From assembly GCA_019973575.1 (NCBI GenBank), contig BPUI01000001.1, positions 2,244,342 through 2,308,341 of the forward strand: a stretch of DNA of 64,000 bases. The letters are read 5' to 3'. Position 1 is the stretch's first letter. Each line of letters starts with the position of its first letter. Made by a program: the position numbers and the translations under genes. This document shows, in pieces, positions 16,790 to 29,072 of this stretch. Source of the DNA: Gemmatimonadetes bacterium T265. Its GTDB lineage: Bacteria; Gemmatimonadota; Gemmatimonadetes; Gemmatimonadales; Gemmatimonadaceae. The notes under the pieces are model-generated. The model searched no databases, was not told the DNA's origin, and saw only the letters and a program-made list of their open reading frames with translations.

Positions 16790-17632
16790 ATGCGCCACCT
16801 CGTTTTCCGTGACGGTCCGTTCGCGGGCCTGCTCGGCGCCGTCCTCCTGACCGCCGCGCTCGTGCGCCCGTCCGCGACGCCGCTCCGCGCCCAGGGCGGC
16901 ACCTTCGACCACGCCGCGTTCGACGCGCTCCTCAAGGCACACGTGCGCAACGGCCTCGTCGACTACGACGCGTTCGCGAGCTCGGCCGACTTCCAGAGCT
17001 ACCTCGGCCGCCTCGCCGCCACAGACCCCGCCACGCTCGGCCGCGCTGACCAGCTCGCCTTCTGGATCGACGCCTACAACGCGTACACGATCGCGCTCAT
17101 CACCCGGCACCACGAGCGCGCGTCGATCCGCAATATCAACAAGACGTTCGGCTTCGTGAAGGCGTACGGCCCGTGGAAGGAGAAGCTCGCGACGGTCGGC
17201 GGGAAGCGCTACGGCCTCGACGAGATCGAGCAGGACATCATCCGCCCACGCTACCACGAGCCGCGCATCCACTTCGCGCTCGTCTGCGCGGCGATGGGGT
17301 GCCCGCCGCTGCGGAGCGAGGCGTACACCGGCGCGCGCCTTGACGAACAGCTCGACGACCAGGCCCGCGCGTTCCTCCTCCACTCGCCGGCCAAGAACCG
17401 CGTCGACGTCGCGACGCGGACCGTGTACCTCAGCCCGATCTTCGTCGAGTTCCGCGACTACATCAAGGACTTCGGCGGGTCGGAGGCGGCGGTGGGGCGC
17501 TACGTGGCGCACTACTACCCGGCCGGCCCCGAGCGGACGCTGCTCGAAAGCGGGGACTTCAAGGTCGTGAAGACCAACTACGACTGGACGCTCAACAGCC
17601 AGGCGAACGGGGCGAAGGTCGCGACGCGGTAG
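16790..17632 (+). CDS. Secreted DUF547 protein
   Basis: A 280-residue exported protein. The signal peptide probably ends PLRAQ|G. The mature part is the DUF547 domain, recognised from FWIDAYNAYTIALI, LDEIEQDIIRP, IHFALVCAAMGCPPLR and the final DYDWTLN-type block. No biochemical function is established, although the conserved Cys/His arrangement resembles a cysteine hydrolase. ATG at 16790 has a GAGG ribosome site six bases upstream. It is divergent from the arsenic locus and is followed by the third inverted repeat. Confidence 0.9.
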   Translation: MRHLVFRDGPFAGLLGAVLLTAALVRPSATPLRAQGGTFDHAAFDALLKAHVRNGLVDYDAFASSADFQSYLGRLAATDPATLGRADQLAFWIDAYNAYTIALITRHHERASIRNINKTFGFVKAYGPWKEKLATVGGKRYGLDEIEQDIIRPRYHEPRIHFALVCAAMGCPPLRSEAYTGARLDEQLDDQARAFLLHSPAKNRVDVATRTVYLSPIFVEFRDYIKDFGGSEAAVGRYVAHYYPAGPERTLLESGDFKVVKTNYDWTLNSQANGAKVATR

Positions 17633-17660
17633 GCGCACCGGCCGGCGGCGGGGCGGCGAA

Positions 17661-17772
17661 TGTCATCCCGAGCGCAGCGAGGGATCGCTGTCCCCTGGAC
17701 AGCCCCTCGCGGGTCGTCGCCCCGCGGGCGCGTCGCCTCGGACAGCGATCCCTCGCTGCGCTCGGGATGACA
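17661..17772. repeat. Dispersed inverted repeat, copy 3 (variant arms)
   Basis: Perfect 33-bp arms (17661-17693 and 17740-17772) enclose a 46-bp spacer. Compared with copies 1 and 2, CCTGAG has become CCCGAG and GAAGGAT has become GAGGGAT, and both changes are matched by the complementary change in the other arm. It fills the gap between the DUF547 gene and the radical SAM gene. Confidence 0.93.
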
Positions 17773-17793
17773 CTCCACGCTGAATTTCTCCCC

Positions 17794-19182
17794 ATGACAC
17801 GGCTTCTCGACATCGTGCGCCGCCCCGTACGCGACGAGGCGCGCGCGCTGCTGGCCCGCAACTGGGACGGGCTCGCCCCCGAGATGCGCGTCCCGCAGCA
17901 GATGTTCGGCCGGCAGGGGAACGGCTGCGGCGCGACGATCGGCGCGATGCCGCGCTGCGACTTCGCCTGCCGCGGCTGTTACCTGAACGCGGAGGCCAAC
18001 CGCATCCCGCCCGAGCCGGTCGAGGCGATCAAGGCGCAGATGCGGCTCCTGCGCCCGGTGTTAGGCCACGCGGGCAACATCCAGATCACCGACGGCGAGG
18101 TCACGCTCCGCCCCGTCGAGGAGGTCGTCGAGCTGCTGCGCTACGCGCGCGCGCTCGACCTCATCCCGATGCTGATGACGCACGGCGACTCGTTCCGCCG
18201 CCGCCCGGGCCTGCTCGAACGGCTGATGGTCGAGGGCGGGCTCACCGAGGTCAGCATCCACGTCGACACGACGCAGCGCGGCCGGCAGGGCGACCGCTGG
18301 CGCCGCGCGACGACCGAGGCCGAGCTCAACCCGCTGCGCGCCGAGTTCGCCGCGATGATCCGCGCGGCGGAGCGCGCGACCGGGCGCGTGCTGCGCGCCG
18401 CGACGACGATGACCGTCACGCGCGACAACCTCGACGGCGTCGCGGACGTCGTGCGCTGGGTCGCGGCGAACGCCGACGCTTTCCGCCTCGTCAGCTTCCA
18501 GCCGATCGCGCAGGTCGGGCGCACCGAGGACGGCTACGGCGGCGGCGTCGACGTCGAGGCGCTCTGGGACCGCGTGGCCGACGGATTAGGCATGACCGGC
18601 GGCGCGGCGCGCATGGCGGAACTCGGCGTCTGGTTCGGCCACCGCGCCTGTAACCGCATGGTCAACGGCGTGGTCGTGCGCGGGCCGGACGGCGCGACCA
18701 CCTACCACGCGCTCCGCGACGCGCGCGACCCGACGGACGTGCGCATCGTCGACGGCTTCCTCGCGCGCTTCGGCGGGATCTCGTTCCGGCTCGACTCCGC
18801 GCGCGAGCGCACCGCGCGCCTCGCCGGCGTCACGCGCGCCGCGCCGCGCTTCGTCCTCGGCAACCTCGTCCCGTACGCGGCGCACTGGCTCCGGCGCGTC
18901 GGCCGTGGCAGCGTCGCGCGCGGCGCCTGGCGGCTGGCGGCGCGGCGCTCGACGGTGCGGCCGCTCGTCCTCGTCAGCCACCACTTCATGAGCCGGGAGG
19001 AGATCGCGACCCCGCTCGGGCGCGAGCGCCTCGCGCACTGCGTCTTCCAGGTCCCGGTCGACGGCGAGCTCGTCTCGATGTGCGAGGTGAACGCGCTCGG
19101 CATCCGCGAGCGGTATTACGCGCAGCTCGCGCGCGCGGGGCGGCGCCCGATCGGTTCGCGCGCGGACGCGGTCGGGGTTTGA
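17794..19182 (+). CDS. Radical SAM enzyme of unknown specificity
   Basis: A 462-residue cytosolic enzyme. The [4Fe-4S] cluster motif CDFACRGC has cysteines at 55, 59 and 62, fitting CxxxCxxC. The SAM-contacting GGE motif is replaced by TDGEVTLR, followed by a TIM-barrel pattern. Further cysteines near the middle (GHRACNRM) and end (LAHCVFQVP, VSMCEVNA) could hold an extra cluster. The layout recalls radical SAM enzymes acting on lipids or large substrates, but I cannot assign the reaction. The frame opens inside the inverted repeat at 17767; ATG at 17794 gives a normal N-terminus and is chosen. It stands alone, followed by a small membrane protein. Confidence 0.85.
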   Translation: MTRLLDIVRRPVRDEARALLARNWDGLAPEMRVPQQMFGRQGNGCGATIGAMPRCDFACRGCYLNAEANRIPPEPVEAIKAQMRLLRPVLGHAGNIQITDGEVTLRPVEEVVELLRYARALDLIPMLMTHGDSFRRRPGLLERLMVEGGLTEVSIHVDTTQRGRQGDRWRRATTEAELNPLRAEFAAMIRAAERATGRVLRAATTMTVTRDNLDGVADVVRWVAANADAFRLVSFQPIAQVGRTEDGYGGGVDVEALWDRVADGLGMTGGAARMAELGVWFGHRACNRMVNGVVVRGPDGATTYHALRDARDPTDVRIVDGFLARFGGISFRLDSARERTARLAGVTRAAPRFVLGNLVPYAAHWLRRVGRGSVARGAWRLAARRSTVRPLVLVSHHFMSREEIATPLGRERLAHCVFQVPVDGELVSMCEVNALGIRERYYAQLARAGRRPIGSRADAVGV

Positions 19183-19236
19183 TTCCGCGGGCGGGCCGGA
19201 CCGCCGTCCGTCCGCTGCCTCGCACCACGCGCTCCC

Positions 19237-19461
19237 GTGCCTCGTCCCGTCGGCCCCCGCAACACGATCGTCTTCGCGATCGGCGCCGTGATGATGGCGC
19301 TCGGCGCCTACGTCGTCGCGCACCCGCTCTGGTCCGGCGGCCACACGGTCACCGAGGCGCGTACGCTCGACGCGATGCTGGCGCTGTTCTTTCTCGTGCG
19401 CGGGTGGATGAACGTGCGGTCCGCGACCGGCCGCCCGCTGTTCGGCGGCCCGCGGTCGTGA
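19237..19461 (+). CDS. Small two-helix membrane protein, hypothetical
   Basis: A 74-residue protein with two hydrophobic helices (about 9-27 and 44-58) and a short polar tail. The start is GTG. Codon use resembles its neighbours and no other frame is better, so it is probably real. I recognise no family. Confidence 0.55.
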   Translation: MPRPVGPRNTIVFAIGAVMMALGAYVVAHPLWSGGHTVTEARTLDAMLALFFLVRGWMNVRSATGRPLFGGPRS

Positions 19462-19553
19462 CCGGCCGAGCGTAGGCGCGGGCGGCCGCGGGCGCGATTC
19501 TTTCCAGGGGCGGGGCGTGGTTCCGTCGCACTCCCCTCACCGCACCCGTCCTC

Positions 19554-20189
19554 ATGAGTCTCCTCGACCTCGTTCAACAGCAACTCGGCGCCGGCGGCAC
19601 CGAACAGATCGCCAGTCAGATCGGCGCCGACCCGTCGACGACGCAGAACGCCATCCAGGCCGCGATCCCGATGATCCTCGGCGGGATGGCCGGCAACGCC
19701 CGCGATCCCCAGGGCGCCAGCGCGATTTCCAACGCGCTCGGCCAGAGCGGCGGGCTGGGCGGGCTCGCGGGCATGCTCGGTGGGGGTGGCGGCGGTCTGG
19801 GCGGAATGCTCGGCGGCCTGCTGGGCGGCGGGGGTGGGGGCGGAGCCGGCATCGGGGGCATGCTCGGCGGCCTGCTCGGGCAGCACGAGGACACCGTACA
19901 GACAGGCGTGCAGCAGGCCTCGGGCCTCAGCGGCGATCAGACGAAGAAGCTGCTCATGATCCTCGCGCCGATCGCGCTCGCGGCGCTGGCGCACCAGCGG
20001 TCGCAGGCCCAGCAGTCGCCGACCGGCGCCGTGGCCGGCGCCGAGTCGGGCGGCGGGGCGGACCTCGACGGCAACGGAATCCCGGACGTGCTGGAGCAGC
20101 AGGCGCGCGAGGCGCAGGCGCAGTCCAACTCGCACGTCGGCGGGTTGATCGGGAAGATTCTCGACCTCGGGGCGCGGCCGGCGCGCTGA
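19554..20189 (+). CDS. DUF937 protein with glycine-rich low-complexity core
   Basis: A 211-residue protein. The N-terminal MSLLDLVQQQLGAGGTEQIA, QIGADPSTTQNAIQAAIPMI and the later GLSGDQTKKLLMILAPI block identify DUF937, a family of unknown function related in layout to YidB. Between them lies a run of GGLGGMLGG-type repeats (about 70-105). The C-terminal third contains DLDGNGIPDVLEQQ, which looks like a single calcium-binding (dockerin or EF-hand type) loop. No signal peptide is seen. Confidence 0.85.
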   Translation: MSLLDLVQQQLGAGGTEQIASQIGADPSTTQNAIQAAIPMILGGMAGNARDPQGASAISNALGQSGGLGGLAGMLGGGGGGLGGMLGGLLGGGGGGGAGIGGMLGGLLGQHEDTVQTGVQQASGLSGDQTKKLLMILAPIALAALAHQRSQAQQSPTGAVAGAESGGGADLDGNGIPDVLEQQAREAQAQSNSHVGGLIGKILDLGARPAR

Positions 20190-20262
20190 CCTCGCCGTCC
20201 GGGCGTGGGTAAGATGTAGGAGTCGCGGGCCACGTCGGCCCGCGACCCCCGGTCCCGCGGCC

Positions 20263-23200
20263 ATGTTCATCTCCGATTTCGCCATCAAGCGGCCGATCAT
20301 CACGATCGTCACGATGATCGCGCTCGTCGTGTTCGGCCTCGTCGCGCTCTGGCGGCTCGACACCGACGAGTTCCCGGACATCAACGCGCCGATCGTCTTC
20401 GTCGGCGTCGCCTACCCCGGCGCGTCGCCCGAACAGGTCGAGCGCGAGGTCGTCGACCGGCTGGAAGACCAGTTCTCGAGCATTTCGGGGCTCGACCAGC
20501 TCAGCTCGACGAGCACCGACGGCTTCGCGCAGGTCATCGTCCAGTTCCACTTCGACAAGCCCGTCGACCAGGCGACCCAGGACGTGCGCGACGCGATCTC
20601 GGTCGTGCGCGGGCAGCTGCCGGCGGAGATCCTCGAGCCGATCATCCAGCGGTTCGACCCCAACCAGCTGCCGATCGTCTCGCTCGCGCTCACCTCGCCG
20701 ACGTTGACGCCGGCGCAGCTGACGACGATCGCCGACCAGACGATCGGCGCCGACCTGCGCGGGGTCGGCGGCGTGGCGCAGGTGAACATCTCGGGCGCCG
20801 ACTCCGCCACGCTCAACGTCACGCTCGACCCGACCAAGCTCGCCGCGGTGGGCGTCGGGGTCGACCAGGTCGTCACGGCGCTCCGCGCGCAGAACCTCGC
20901 CGCGCCGGTCGGGCAGGTGACCAACGCGACGACCGAGCGCACGATCCGCCTCTCCGGGCGGCTGGAGAACCCGCAAGACTTCCTGAAGCTGACCGTCGCG
21001 ACCCGCAACGGGACGCCGGTCCCGCTCTCCGCCGTCGCGACGGCCGCGGCGGGCAGTGCGGAGCGGCGTTCGTCGGCGTTCTTCAACGGCCGGGAGGCGA
21101 TCGGCCTCGACATCGTGAAGAGCAAGGGCTACAGCACGACGGCGGTGAGCGACAAGGTGAAGGCGCGCGTCGTCGAGCTGCAGAAGGGGCTTCCGCCCGG
21201 CGCGAAGCTCGAGATCGTGCGCGACGCGGGGACCCGCGTGCGGAACTCGGTGGAGAACGTGCAGAGCGCGTTAGTCGAGGGGGCGGCGCTCACCGTGCTC
21301 GTCGTCTTCCTCTTCCTGAACTCGTGGCGCTCGACCGTCATCACCGGGCTCGCGCTGCCGGTGAGCGCGCTCGCCTCGTTCGTGCCGCTCTGGGCGATGG
21401 GCTTCACGCTCAACACGATGAGCCTGCTCGGGCTCTCGCTCGCGATCGGCATCCTCATCGACGACGCGATCGTCGTGCGCGAGAACATCGTGCGCCACGT
21501 CGAGATGGGGAAGGGGCACTTCGAGGCCGCGCACGAGGGCACCGACGAGATCGGGCTCGCGGTCGCGGCGACGACGTTCTCGATCGTCGCGGTGTTCGCG
21601 CCGGTCGCGTTCATGAGCGGGATCGCCGGGCAGTGGTTCAAGCCGTTCGCGCTGACGATCGCCTGCGCGGTGCTCGTGTCGCTGTTCGTCTCGTTCTCGC
21701 TCGACCCGATGCTCTCCGCCTACTGGCCGGACCCGGAGATCGAGTCGCACGAGCACCGGAGCGTCATCGGCCGCGCGCTCGTCCGCTTCAACAACTGGTT
21801 CGATCGTCAGGCCGACCGCTACAAGCGCGGCGTCTCGTGGGCGCTCGATCATCCGAAGTCGATGATCTTCGTCGCGGTCGCGTCGCTCGTCGGCGCGGTC
21901 GTACTGCAGGGCGCCTTCGGCGGCGTCGGCTTCATCGCGGACAGCGACCGCTCGGAGATCACGGTCAGCATCGAGGCGCCGCCGGGGTCGTCGCTCGAGT
22001 ACACGCGGTTCGCCGCCGAGAACGTCGCGCGCACGGTGCGGGCGCACCCGGAGGTGGCGTACACGTACACGACCGTCGGCAGCGCGTCGGGCACCGGCGC
22101 GGTCGACGCCGCGAGCGTGTACGTGCGGCTCAAGCCCAAGGCGGACCGCAAGCGCAGCCAGCAGGCGGTCGCCGCCGAGCTGCGCGGCGAGCTGCGGCGG
22201 GTGGGCGGGGTGACGGCGTACCTGTTGGAGTCGGGCGGCCCGGGCGGGGGGCAGAAGCAGGTCCAGCTCCAGCTGCAGGGGACCGACGCGGCCGAACTCG
22301 CGCAGCTCGCGACCCGGGTCGAGGCGGTCGCGAAGCGCACGCCCGGCGCGGTCGACGTCGGGCTGTCGAGCAAGGGGGACAAGCCGGAGCTCCGCGTCGA
22401 CGTCAACCGCGGGCTGGCCGGCTCGTTAGGCCTTTCGGTCGGGCAGATCGCGCAGGCGCTCCGCCCCGCGTTCGCGGGCGTCGACGCCGGCAACTGGGTC
22501 GACCCGACCGGCCAGACCGACTACGTGCGCGTGCGGCTCCCGGCCGCCGACCGCGAGAACGCGGCCGACCTCGCGCGGCTCCCGATCGTCCTCCCCGCCG
22601 GCGCGGGCGGGGCCGCGGTCGTCCCGCTCGGCCAGGTCGCGACGATCACGCCGACCACGGGCCCCGCGCAGATCGAGCACCTCAACCGCAAGCGCGTGGT
22701 CACGATCGGCGCCAACGTGCAGGGGCGCTCGCTCAACGAGGTGATCAGCGCGATCCTCGCCACGCAACGTCGCGAGGTGCCGCTGCCGCCCGGCTACCAG
22801 ATCGTGCAGGGCGGCCAGGGCAAGGACCAGGCGGAGGTGTTCGGGAGCATCGGCACGGCGCTCGGCGTGGCGGTGATGCTCATGTACCTCATCCTCGTCG
22901 TGCAGTTCGGCTCCTTCCTCGACCCGCTCGCCATCCTCGTCTCGCTGCCGCTCTCGCTCATCGGCGTCGTGCTCGCGCTCATCATCACGCACGACACGCT
23001 GAACATCATGTCGCTCATCGGCGTGATCCTGCTGATGGGGATCGTGGCGAAGAACGCGATCCTGCTGATCGACTTCGCGAAGTGGGGCAAGGAGCAGCGC
23101 GGGCTGCCGATCCGCGACGCGCTGGTCGAGGCGGGGCGCACGCGCCTCCGCCCGATCCTCATGACGACGCTCGCGCTCATCGCCGGCATGATCCCGGTCG

Positions 23201-23442
23201 CGCTCGGGCTCGGCGAGGGCGCCGACTTCCGCGCGCCGTTAGGCCGCGCGGTGATCGGCGGGACGATCACGAGCACGGTGTTGACGCTGTTCGTGATCCC
23301 GACGATCTACGAGATCTTCGACGGCTGGCGCGACCGGCTCGGCGCGCGGTTCCGGGGCGCGGCGCGGGGGCAACAGGCGGCGCCGGCGCGGCCCCGCGCG
23401 GTGGGCGTCGGGGGGCTCACGCCGGAGCCCGCGGGGGACTAA
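20263..23442 (+). CDS. RND-family multidrug efflux permease (HAE1/AcrB type)
   Basis: A 1059-residue inner-membrane proton-driven exporter. The N-terminus FAIKRPIITIVTMIALVVFG is typical. The proton relay is present: adjacent aspartates in GILIDDAIVVREN (TM4) and the lysine in VAKNAILLIDF (TM10). The two large periplasmic loops and twelve helices are full length. No membrane-fusion protein or outer-membrane channel gene is adjacent, so partners must be encoded elsewhere. The nearby LysR gene points away from it. The substrate cannot be predicted. Confidence 0.93.
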   Translation: MFISDFAIKRPIITIVTMIALVVFGLVALWRLDTDEFPDINAPIVFVGVAYPGASPEQVEREVVDRLEDQFSSISGLDQLSSTSTDGFAQVIVQFHFDKPVDQATQDVRDAISVVRGQLPAEILEPIIQRFDPNQLPIVSLALTSPTLTPAQLTTIADQTIGADLRGVGGVAQVNISGADSATLNVTLDPTKLAAVGVGVDQVVTALRAQNLAAPVGQVTNATTERTIRLSGRLENPQDFLKLTVATRNGTPVPLSAVATAAAGSAERRSSAFFNGREAIGLDIVKSKGYSTTAVSDKVKARVVELQKGLPPGAKLEIVRDAGTRVRNSVENVQSALVEGAALTVLVVFLFLNSWRSTVITGLALPVSALASFVPLWAMGFTLNTMSLLGLSLAIGILIDDAIVVRENIVRHVEMGKGHFEAAHEGTDEIGLAVAATTFSIVAVFAPVAFMSGIAGQWFKPFALTIACAVLVSLFVSFSLDPMLSAYWPDPEIESHEHRSVIGRALVRFNNWFDRQADRYKRGVSWALDHPKSMIFVAVASLVGAVVLQGAFGGVGFIADSDRSEITVSIEAPPGSSLEYTRFAAENVARTVRAHPEVAYTYTTVGSASGTGAVDAASVYVRLKPKADRKRSQQAVAAELRGELRRVGGVTAYLLESGGPGGGQKQVQLQLQGTDAAELAQLATRVEAVAKRTPGAVDVGLSSKGDKPELRVDVNRGLAGSLGLSVGQIAQALRPAFAGVDAGNWVDPTGQTDYVRVRLPAADRENAADLARLPIVLPAGAGGAAVVPLGQVATITPTTGPAQIEHLNRKRVVTIGANVQGRSLNEVISAILATQRREVPLPPGYQIVQGGQGKDQAEVFGSIGTALGVAVMLMYLILVVQFGSFLDPLAILVSLPLSLIGVVLALIITHDTLNIMSLIGVILLMGIVAKNAILLIDFAKWGKEQRGLPIRDALVEAGRTRLRPILMTTLALIAGMIPVALGLGEGADFRAPLGRAVIGGTITSTVLTLFVIPTIYEIFDGWRDRLGARFRGAARGQQAAPARPRAVGVGGLTPEPAGD

Positions 23443-23527
23443 CGGGCGCGCCGCGCCGGACGCCGAGCGCGTACGCCGCCGGCTACTTGGGCGAGACGGG
23501 GGATTCTCGGGCCGGCGCAACGCACGC

Positions 23528-24475
23528 TCAGCGTCGCCTCGAGATCCCCCGCGCGTGTAGAAGATGCTGGACGAGCGCGCGGAGCGCGGGCGACGCGCGA
23601 CGGCGCTCGGGGTAGTACAGGTAATAACCGGGAAACGGTGTCGAGAACGCTTCCAGGACCGCCACCAGGGCGCCGCGCGCGAGGTCGTCGCGCACCCGGT
23701 CCTCGCGGACCATCGTCACCCCCGCCCCGGCGCGCGCGAGGCGGATGTTCATCGCCGGGTCGGTCGTGAGCACGCGGGCGGGCACGGCGACCGAGAAGTC
23801 GCGGCCGCGAGGCGCGCCTTCAGTCTGCCGGTTGCTGTTGGGCCCCGGCTCGGTGAACTCCCAGCGGTAGGGCGGCGCCCCCGGCGCGGGGTGCCAGGCG
23901 AGGCAGGCGTGCTCGACGAGTTCGCGCGGGTGCGTCGGGGCGGGGTGCCGCGCGAAGTAGCTCGGTGCCGCCACCACGACGAGCCGGATGTCGCCGGACA
24001 CCGGCACGGCGATCATGTCCTGGTCGATCACCTCGCCGAGCCGCGCGCCGGCGTCGTAGCCCTCCGCGACGATGTCGACGGCCGCCTCGCCGACCGCGAG
24101 CTCCAGCTGTACGTGCGGGTGTGCGGCGAGGAAGCCGGTGAGGAGCGGCCCGTCGAAGTAGGTCTCCGCTCCCGTGGTCAGGTGCAGCCGCAGCGTGCCG
24201 CGCGGTGCCGCGCCGAATTCCCCGACCGCCGCGACGGCAGCCCGCACTTCGTCCAGCGCGGGCCGCACCGAGGCGTAGAGTCGCTCGCCGGCGTCGGTCA
24301 GGCGGACGCTGCGTGTGGTGCGCTGTACGAGCGCGACGCCGAGCCGCTCTTCGAGCCGGCGCATCGCCTGGCTCACGGCCGAGTGCGTCACCCCGAGGCG
24401 CTCGCCGGCCGCGCGAAAGCCTTTGGCCTCGGCCACAGCGACGAAGGTCGCCATCCCGTCAAGCTCGTCCGGCAT
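23528..24475 (-). CDS. LysR-family transcriptional regulator
   Basis: A 315-residue regulator. The N-terminal winged helix reads FVAVAEAKGFRAAGERLG, then VTHSAVSQAMRRLEERLG and VRLTDAGERLY. An effector-binding domain follows from about residue 90. It is divergently transcribed from the aldo/keto reductase at 24570, the usual arrangement for a LysR protein controlling the adjacent operon, so it probably regulates the reductase-esterase genes. The effector is unknown. The roughly 94-bp gap should hold both promoters. Confidence 0.92.
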   Translation of the reverse strand: MPDELDGMATFVAVAEAKGFRAAGERLGVTHSAVSQAMRRLEERLGVALVQRTTRSVRLTDAGERLYASVRPALDEVRAAVAAVGEFGAAPRGTLRLHLTTGAETYFDGPLLTGFLAAHPHVQLELAVGEAAVDIVAEGYDAGARLGEVIDQDMIAVPVSGDIRLVVVAAPSYFARHPAPTHPRELVEHACLAWHPAPGAPPYRWEFTEPGPNSNRQTEGAPRGRDFSVAVPARVLTTDPAMNIRLARAGAGVTMVREDRVRDDLARGALVAVLEAFSTPFPGYYLYYPERRRASPALRALVQHLLHARGISRRR

Positions 24476-24545
24476 CGGTAAGCAAACGTGACCGGGTCGG
24501 TCAGCGCTGGCAAGTAGATCGGCCGCTCCGGAGCGCGCTGATTAG

Positions 24546-28167
<3,622 letters not shown>

Positions 28168-28200
28168 TCCCTGACATCCCCACCTGACATCCCCGGATTG

Positions 28201-28695
28201 ATGAACCGAGTCATCGTCGCCCTCGTCGCGCTCTCCGCCGCCGTCTCCCCCGCCGCGGCGCCGGCGGCCGCGCAGGGCGCCGCCCCGCAGGCCCCTCCGT
28301 CCCTCTCCGCCGGCGTGAAGCCCACGAAGGCGGAGCAGGAGCTGCTCGACCTCTCGCGCGCCAAGTGGCGCTGGATGGCGGACAAGCAGGTCGACACCCT
28401 GGCCGCCCTCTTCCACGACGACGCCATGTTCGTCCACATGGGCGGCGCGTGGGACCGGACCCAGGAACTCGACATCATCCGGAGCGGCCAGATCCACTAC
28501 AAGCACGCTGAGGTCTTCGACGCGTCGGCGAAGGTCATCGGGCCGACGGCCATTGTGCTGAACCGGATCCGGCTAGACGCCGTGGTCGGGGGCCGCGGGG
28601 TGACGAACCCGTTCATGGTGACCGAGGTGTATGTTAGGCAGGGCGACGCCTGGAAGCTCGGTTCGCTCTCGTTCACCCGGCTGCTCGGCCAGTAG
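28201..28695 (+). CDS. Secreted NTF2-like (DUF4440/SnoaL-type) protein
   Basis: A 164-residue protein with a signal peptide ending PAAAQ|G. The rest is one NTF2-like cone: ELLDLSRAKWRWMADKQVD, LAALFHDDAMFVHMGG, and a closing strand pair with GDAWKLGSLSFTRL. Such domains bind small ligands or act as isomerases; no specific function is implied. It follows the esterase gene by about 33 bp and is probably in the same transcript. Confidence 0.85.
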   Translation: MNRVIVALVALSAAVSPAAAPAAAQGAAPQAPPSLSAGVKPTKAEQELLDLSRAKWRWMADKQVDTLAALFHDDAMFVHMGGAWDRTQELDIIRSGQIHYKHAEVFDASAKVIGPTAIVLNRIRLDAVVGGRGVTNPFMVTEVYVRQGDAWKLGSLSFTRLLGQ

Positions 28696-28749
28696 CGAAT
28701 CGCGGTTGAGGATCATGTCGCGCCCGACGTACCGCGAGGCACACGCCGC

Positions 28750-28965
28750 ATGAAGCCGATCATCGGCACGCTCGCCGCGCTGCTCCTGTTCGCCACGGCG
28801 TCTGCCGACGCGCAGCAGCCGGCGCAGCCGACGATCACGATCACGCGCCGCGGCGCGCCGCCGCCACGCTCGACCAGTACGTCCGCCAGCTCGCGCCCGA
28901 CGCCGGCCCGCTCGACCCGGCGCTGAACACCGCTGATGACCAGTTCGACGGGCACGCCGCGGTCG
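28750..28965 (+). pseudogene. Decayed secreted protein gene, probably a cupin remnant
   Basis: ATG at 28750 starts a clean signal peptide (MKPIIGTLAALLLFATASAD) followed by AQQPAQPTITITRRGA, then the frame runs into Ser/Arg-rich nonsense and stops after about 57 codons. In the +1 frame sensible protein resumes as TLDQYVRQLAPDAGPLDPAL and continues without a stop into the leader of the next gene. The opening resembles exported cupin-domain proteins that often follow aldo/keto reductases in LysR clusters (from memory). Most of the body is missing, so this looks like a deletion plus frame loss. Confidence 0.6.
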
Positions 28966-29072
28966 CGCGGGAGGTGTCGACGGTGAGCCGATGCCGCGGG
29001 GATAGATTCGCGTCGGGCGACACGTCCCGCGCCGGCGGCGCGGGGGCGCCCGACAGGTCGTGGGAAGCGAAC

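Noticed and set aside
6694-17772. Insertion sequences or MITE-type transposons for the three inverted repeats
   Set aside because: No transposase or target-site duplication was seen, and the spacers are unrelated. They are better described as REP-like palindromic units.
28974-29072. Extended N-terminus of the PaoA subunit
   Set aside because: The extra residues come from the decayed upstream gene, and a Tat signal with 80 or more residues before the arginines would be abnormal. ATG 29073 has a fitting ribosome site.
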